Source: Actinophytocola xinjiangensis (GTDB lineage: Bacteria; Actinomycetota; Actinomycetes; Mycobacteriales; Pseudonocardiaceae). From it: a DNA stretch of 64,000 bases. Below are positions 59,763 through 64,000 of this stretch, one piece after another; position 1 is the stretch's first letter; each line of letters opens with the position of its first letter. A program made the translations under genes and the position numbers. Location of the stretch: positions 124,001 to 188,000 of the forward strand of contig NZ_MSIF01000004.1 of assembly GCF_001921215.1 (NCBI RefSeq). Direction: 5' to 3'. Below the pieces are notes generated by a model, which ran no database searches, was not told the DNA's origin, and saw nothing but the letters and a program-made list of their open reading frames with translations.

Positions 59763-62700
59763 CTACAGCTCGATCACCAGCCGCACCGTCGTGCCCTGCT
59801 CGTCGGTGTCGATGACGACCTGGTCGCACACGCCCTCCATCAGCCGGATGCCCCGGCCCCGGTCGCCGACCGGCCCCGGCGTGCGCCAGTGGCCGAGGTC
59901 GGCCACCACGATCTCCAGCTGGCCGTCGTGGATGGTGGCCGTGGTGTGCACCTTGCGGTCCCGGTTGAGCTGGTAGCCGTGCTCCAGGGAGTTGGTCCAC
60001 GCCTCGCCGGAGGCCAGCATCGCCCGTTCGATCACGTCCTGGTCGGCGGTCCACGCGGTGAGCCACTCCTGCAACGCCACCCGCGCCGGCCGCAGCTCCG
60101 CCGGGTCTGCGGCGAAGGACCGGACGAACCGGGCCGCGCCCGGCGCGGACTGCCGGTAGAGCAGCACGGCCACGTCGTCGGCGCCGGTGCGCGGGCCGAG
60201 CACGCCCAGCACCCGGTCGGCCAGCGCCTCCTCGGGCACGCGCCAGCCGGCGACCAGGATGTCGGCGGCCGCGTCGATGCCGTCGTCGATGGGTCGCTCG
60301 GGGCGTTCCACCAGGCCGTCGGTGTAGAGCAGCAGGGTCGAGCCGGGCGCCAGGGTCACCGTGTGCTCGGGGCGGGTGACGTTGGCGCGCACCGCCAGCG
60401 GCACGGACGTCGCCTGGTCGAGCAGGGTCCGGTTGCCGTCGGGGTCGACCACGACCGGCGGCGGGTGGCCGGCCGAGCTGTAGGTGAGCACGCCGGTGTC
60501 CGGGGACAGCCACGCGCACAGCACGGTGGTGCACGCCCCGCCCTCCAGCGTGCCGGCGAACCCGTCCAGCGCGCTGAGCGTGGCGGCGGGACTGTTGTGC
60601 TGGAGCAGCAGCGCCCGGCAGGCGCTGCGCAGCTGGCCCATCACGGTGGCCGCCTCCAGCCCGCTGCCGACGCAGTCGCCGACGACCAGGCCGGTGCCGC
60701 CGTAGGGCAGGTCGACGATGTCGTACCAGTCGCCGCCGACCTCCAGCGGGCTGCGCGCCGGCTCGTAGCGGGCGGCGAACCCGCCGCCGGGCGTGGTGAC
60801 CGGGCCCAGGATCGAGCGTTGCAGGGTCACCGCGACGGTGCGCTGCTGTTCGAAGGAGCGCGCCCGGCTCAGCGCCAGGCCGAGCTGCCCGCACAGCGCG
60901 CGGAGCAGGTTGCGGTCCGAGCTGGTCAGCGGTGGCTCGGCCGGCAGGTCCAGCCACACCACGGTGTGCTCGCCGAGCACGTCGACGGTGGCGCCGGCGC
61001 CCGCGCCGGCCCCGGTGGCGTAGTCGGCGGGCCGGCTGGTGACCGACAGCCCCGGCTGGTGGCGCAGGTCCTCCATCACCTGGCGCACGTCGGCGGGCAG
61101 CGTGTCCCACGGCCGGCCGGCGATGGTCGCCGGCTCCTGGGTGGGGTCCCAGGCCACGACGGTCAGGGCGCTGGCCGACCACGGCTCGCCGAGGTGGTCG
61201 GCGGCGACGGCCAGCACCTCCTGGACCTCGGTGGCCTCGGCGAGCTGCTCGGCGAAGCGTGCCTGGACGACCTCGCGGGCGCTCTGCTGGGCGCGCAGCC
61301 TGGCCAGCTCGATGGTCGAGCGGACCCTGGCCAGCAGCTCGACCGAGGAGAACGGTTTGACCAGGTAGTCGTCGGCGCCGGCGTGCAGCGCGGCGGCGGC
61401 GGCCTCGGCGCCGGTCTGGGCGGAGAGCAGGATGACCGGCACGTCGCGGGTGGCCGGGTTGCCGCGCAGCGCGTTGAGCAGCGCCAGCCCGTTCATGGTC
61501 GGCAGACTCAGGTCGGTGAGGACCAGCGCCGGGCGCAGGGAGCGGGCCAGCGCGAGCGCGGTCCGTCCGTCGGCCGCCGACTGGATAGTCCACTGTGGAC
61601 TCAACAGGCGGACGAGGTAGCCACGCAGCTCGGCGTTGTCCTCGACCACCAGCACCGGCGGCCCGCCGACACCGCCCGGCGGATCGGGATCCTCGGCCAG
61701 CCAGCCGAACGCCTCGGCCAGGTGCACCTCACGCACCCAGCCCGGCTGACCACTCGGCGCGCTCATCGCCCCGGTGCCGTAGGGCACCAGCACCTCGAAG
61801 GTCGTACCGGTGCCCGGCGCGCTGTGCGCGGTCACCGTCCCGCCGTGCAACGCCACCAGGTCGTTGACCAGCGCCAGGCCGATCCCCGCGCCCTCGCCGG
61901 TGCGCCCGGCGACACCCGGCGGCCGGTGGAACCGCTTGAACAGCAACGGAATCTCCTCGGGCGGAATGCCAAGGCCGGTGTCCTGCACGGTGAGCCGCAC
62001 GTCGTCCCGCCCGCCGTGCAGCCGCAGCGTGATCTGGCCGGAGAGGGTGAACTTGAGCGCGTTGGAGAGCAGGTTCAGCACGATCCGCTCCCACATCTCC
62101 CGGTCGACGAACACCATCCGGGCCAACCCCGGGCTGTCCACCTCCAGATCCAGCCCGCCGCGTTCGATGGCCGGCGCGAACGAGGCGGCGACCTCCCGGG
62201 TCAGCTGGCCCAGCTCGGTGGCGACCCGCTCGGCGTGCAGACTGCCGCTGGAGACCCGGGTGACGTCGATGATGTTGTTGAGCATCCGGCGCAGCCGCGC
62301 GGCGTTGCGCCGGACCAGCCGGATGCGCTCGCGCTGGGCCGGCGGCAGCGGGTCGTCGGTGTCGGCCAGCGCCTCCTCGGCCGGCGCGGACACCAACGTC
62401 AACGGGGTCCGCAGCTCGTCGCTGGCACTGACGAACAGGTCGCTGCGGGCCGCGTCCTGCTCCTCCAACTCGCCCACCCGGCGGCGGTCGGCGGTGCGCG
62501 CGGCGGCGTTGGCCAGCGCGGCGGTCGTCGTGCGCGCCACCAGATCGACGAACTCGCGCGCGTCCCGGTTCGGTTCGAGCGCGGTGACCAGCACGCCCAG
62601 CACGCCCTGACCGTCGCGCAACGGAACGGCCAGCGCCCGCTCGCCCCGGCCGGCCGCGGAGAACAGGCCGGCGGGCAGCGTGGCCGGCTCACCGGCGGAG

Positions 62701-62936
62701 AGCACCTCGGCCAGGGCCGGCGGCGCCGGACCGTGCTCGCCGTCGGGGGCCGCGGCCGAGAGCGACAGCAGCGGGCCGTCGCACTCGTAGAGCCTGGCGA
62801 AGGGCAGGCCGGCGTCGGTGAGCGCGGTCACCGCGGCCGGACCGACCTCGTCGACCTCGGTGGCCCCGGCGATCCTGGCGGCCAGCTCACCCAGGGCACG
62901 CACACGCCGACGGTCGAGCCGGGTCTGTCCGGTCAC
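59763..62936 (-). CDS. multidomain GAF - kinase-like - receiver - GAF - SpoIIE phosphatase - RsbW-like protein
   Basis: The 1057-residue protein starts at GTG 62936. Domains in order are: GAF (about 1-150), an H-box region whose His is Asp173 (SASDELRTPLTL), HATPase_c (WERIVLNLLSNALKFT, DTGLGIP, EGAGIGLALV), receiver (VLVVEDNAELR, LVLTDLSLPTMNG, LVKPFSS), GAF (about 575-715), PP2C/SpoIIE phosphatase (LEVGGDWYDIV, GDCVGSGLEAA, YSSAGHPPP, LYTDGLVER, GADDVAVLLY) and a C-terminal RsbW-like ATPase (SGEAWTNSLEHGY, DRGRGIRLM). It combines sensor, phosphatase and anti-sigma kinase and faces the STAS gene. Confidence 0.88.
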   Translation of the reverse strand: MTGQTRLDRRRVRALGELAARIAGATEVDEVGPAAVTALTDAGLPFARLYECDGPLLSLSAAAPDGEHGPAPPALAEVLSAGEPATLPAGLFSAAGRGERALAVPLRDGQGVLGVLVTALEPNRDAREFVDLVARTTTAALANAAARTADRRRVGELEEQDAARSDLFVSASDELRTPLTLVSAPAEEALADTDDPLPPAQRERIRLVRRNAARLRRMLNNIIDVTRVSSGSLHAERVATELGQLTREVAASFAPAIERGGLDLEVDSPGLARMVFVDREMWERIVLNLLSNALKFTLSGQITLRLHGGRDDVRLTVQDTGLGIPPEEIPLLFKRFHRPPGVAGRTGEGAGIGLALVNDLVALHGGTVTAHSAPGTGTTFEVLVPYGTGAMSAPSGQPGWVREVHLAEAFGWLAEDPDPPGGVGGPPVLVVEDNAELRGYLVRLLSPQWTIQSAADGRTALALARSLRPALVLTDLSLPTMNGLALLNALRGNPATRDVPVILLSAQTGAEAAAAALHAGADDYLVKPFSSVELLARVRSTIELARLRAQQSAREVVQARFAEQLAEATEVQEVLAVAADHLGEPWSASALTVVAWDPTQEPATIAGRPWDTLPADVRQVMEDLRHQPGLSVTSRPADYATGAGAGAGATVDVLGEHTVVWLDLPAEPPLTSSDRNLLRALCGQLGLALSRARSFEQQRTVAVTLQRSILGPVTTPGGGFAARYEPARSPLEVGGDWYDIVDLPYGGTGLVVGDCVGSGLEAATVMGQLRSACRALLLQHNSPAATLSALDGFAGTLEGGACTTVLCAWLSPDTGVLTYSSAGHPPPVVVDPDGNRTLLDQATSVPLAVRANVTRPEHTVTLAPGSTLLLYTDGLVERPERPIDDGIDAAADILVAGWRVPEEALADRVLGVLGPRTGADDVAVLLYRQSAPGAARFVRSFAADPAELRPARVALQEWLTAWTADQDVIERAMLASGEAWTNSLEHGYQLNRDRKVHTTATIHDGQLEIVVADLGHWRTPGPVGDRGRGIRLMEGVCDQVVIDTDEQGTTVRLVIEL

Positions 62937-62998
62937 GCTCGACCACCCCCGCGTCCTGGCGCCTGTCGTGACCGAGGGATTCCCCGCCGGAGCCGGTT

Positions 62999-64000
62999 CT
63001 AACGCCTGGTCGCGATGCCGGTGACCCCCTTGACCAGTCGCTCGACGTCCGACTCGTCGGTGTAGGGGGCGATCCCGGCGCGCACCGCGCCCTCGGGGCC
63101 AAGACCGAGCCAGCGCGCACACTCCAGGGCGTAGAAACTGCCGGCCGGCGCGTTCACGTTCTGCTCGGCCAGCTCCCGGTGCACCTGGGCGGGGGCGACG
63201 CCGTCCACGGTGAACAACGTCGTCGGGGTCCGGACGCGGTCCGGGTCGCCCAGTCGCCGCACGCCGGGGATCTCGGCCAGGCCGGCGTCGAGCTGGGCGA
63301 GCAGCCCGGCCTCGTGCTCGGCCAGCGCCGCCAGCGACACGGTCAGCCGTTCGCGGCGGGTGCCGGCGCCGGGCACCAGCCCGGCCAGGAAGTCGATGGC
63401 CGCGGTGGTGCCGGCCAGCGACTCGTAGGGCAGGGTGCCGAGTTCGAAGCGCTCCGGCACGTCGTCGGTGGCCGGCAGGAGCTTGTCCGGGTGCAGGTGG
63501 GCCAGCAGCTCGGGGTCGGCGTGCAGCAGCCCCAGGTGCGGGCCGAGGAACTTGTAGGGCGAGCAGACGTAGAAGTCCGCTCCCAGTTCGGTGACCGACA
63601 CCAGGTCGTGTGCTGTCAGGTGCACACCGTCCACATAGGTCAGCGCGCCGACCGACCGCGCGGCGGCGGCGATCCGGGCGACGTCCGGGCGGGAACCGAG
63701 CAGGTTGGAGGCGGCGGTGACCGCCACCAGCCTGGTGCGCGGGGTGATCGCCGCCGCGACGTCCTCGACCGAGAGCACCCCGCTGTCGCGGTCGAAGCCC
63801 GCCCAGTGCACCGACGCGCCGGCGGCGGTGGCGGCGTGCACCCACGGGCGGATGTTGGCGTCGTGGTCCAGGCGGGTCACCAGGACCTCGTCGCCGGGGC
63901 CCCAGTTCTTGGCCAGCGCCCGCGCCAGGTCGTAGGTCAGCTGGGTCATGCTGCGGCCGAGCACCACGCCGCCCGGCACACCGCCGACCAGGTCGGCGGT
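62999..64000 (-). CDS. class V aminotransferase, cysteine desulfurase-like (5' end outside window)
   Basis: At least 333 residues of a PLP enzyme are seen, and the frame runs off the right edge without a start. The PLP-Lys is in CSPYKFLGPHLG and the cofactor-holding Asp/His in TYVDGVHLTAHD. The block LGRSMTQLTYDLARALAKNW and the C-terminal VRAGIAPYTDESDVERLV mark the cysteine desulfurase-like (VC1184-type) subgroup rather than the housekeeping SufS. The gap to the sensor gene is 62 nt on the same strand. Confidence 0.88.
   Translation of the reverse strand, partial: TADLVGGVPGGVVLGRSMTQLTYDLARALAKNWGPGDEVLVTRLDHDANIRPWVHAATAAGASVHWAGFDRDSGVLSVEDVAAAITPRTRLVAVTAASNLLGSRPDVARIAAAARSVGALTYVDGVHLTAHDLVSVTELGADFYVCSPYKFLGPHLGLLHADPELLAHLHPDKLLPATDDVPERFELGTLPYESLAGTTAAIDFLAGLVPGAGTRRERLTVSLAALAEHEAGLLAQLDAGLAEIPGVRRLGDPDRVRTPTTLFTVDGVAPAQVHRELAEQNVNAPAGSFYALECARWLGLGPEGAVRAGIAPYTDESDVERLVKGVTGIATRR

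Noticed and set aside
59763-63845. 1360-residue version of the sensor/phosphatase
   Set aside because: The first 300 codons cross the aminotransferase gene in another frame. The real start is the GTG at 62936, where the GAF-type sequence begins.

Overview
The window is high-GC actinobacterial DNA with dense genes, many GTG/TTG starts and 4-nt stop/start overlaps. Gene order and families suggest a filamentous member of the Pseudonocardiales (inference). From 1035 to about 14550 the gene order closely follows the Mycobacterium tuberculosis block Rv1329c-Rv1341: dinG, pncB, clpS, DUF2017, P1 peptidase, mec, cysO, cysM, rhomboid, murI, a metallo-beta-lactamase-fold gene, rph, rdgB. An ECF sigma pair and a nicotinamidase are inserted after dinG, and a flippase-like membrane gene lies between the MBL gene and rph.

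From 14.5 to 31 kb the content is mixed. It includes SRPBCC, class A-like and class C-like serine hydrolases, Bcp peroxiredoxin, small lipoproteins and membrane proteins, and a secreted BNR/sialidase-like protein. A compact tRNA with a Leu(UAG) anticodon arm but no long variable arm comes next. It is followed by a DUF4236-HIRAN-like protein, a membrane Ser/Thr kinase with an external ricin-type lectin domain, ExoIII, a MerR regulator, a HAD hydrolase, a 10-copy octanucleotide repeat beside a nuclease-like ORF, and a GNAT. A tightly coupled minus-strand run of immunity-like gene, frameshifted TetR and Baeyer-Villiger-type monooxygenase closes the section.

From 32 to 43 kb lies an ini-type envelope-stress island. 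It holds a MalT/IniR-like ATPase regulator, an Hsp70-fold protein with a roughly 500-residue His/Pro/Asp/Thr-rich tail, an IniB-like protein, two dynamin-like GTPases (IniA, and IniC with Arg in place of the P-loop Lys), and a DUF3618 membrane protein. This is the strongest candidate for an under-described system. The Hsp70-like gene and the regulator are translationally coupled and diverge from iniB across a region with inverted repeats.

From 43.5 to 64 kb there is a second TetR/monooxygenase pair, an XRE regulator, an LCP ligase, and a fusion of phospholipase A2, an acyltransferase-like membrane domain and a DUF4383-like domain. A GGEEF diguanylate cyclase, an MFS exporter, a NarL-type two-component system beside an MMPL transporter, and an orphan condensation-domain-like protein with a decayed active site follow. 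The window ends with a STAS anti-anti-sigma factor facing a 1057-residue GAF/kinase/receiver/SpoIIE/RsbW-like protein whose H-box His is Asp, and a truncated class V aminotransferase. All domain assignments come from reading motifs in the sequence; no database search was run.
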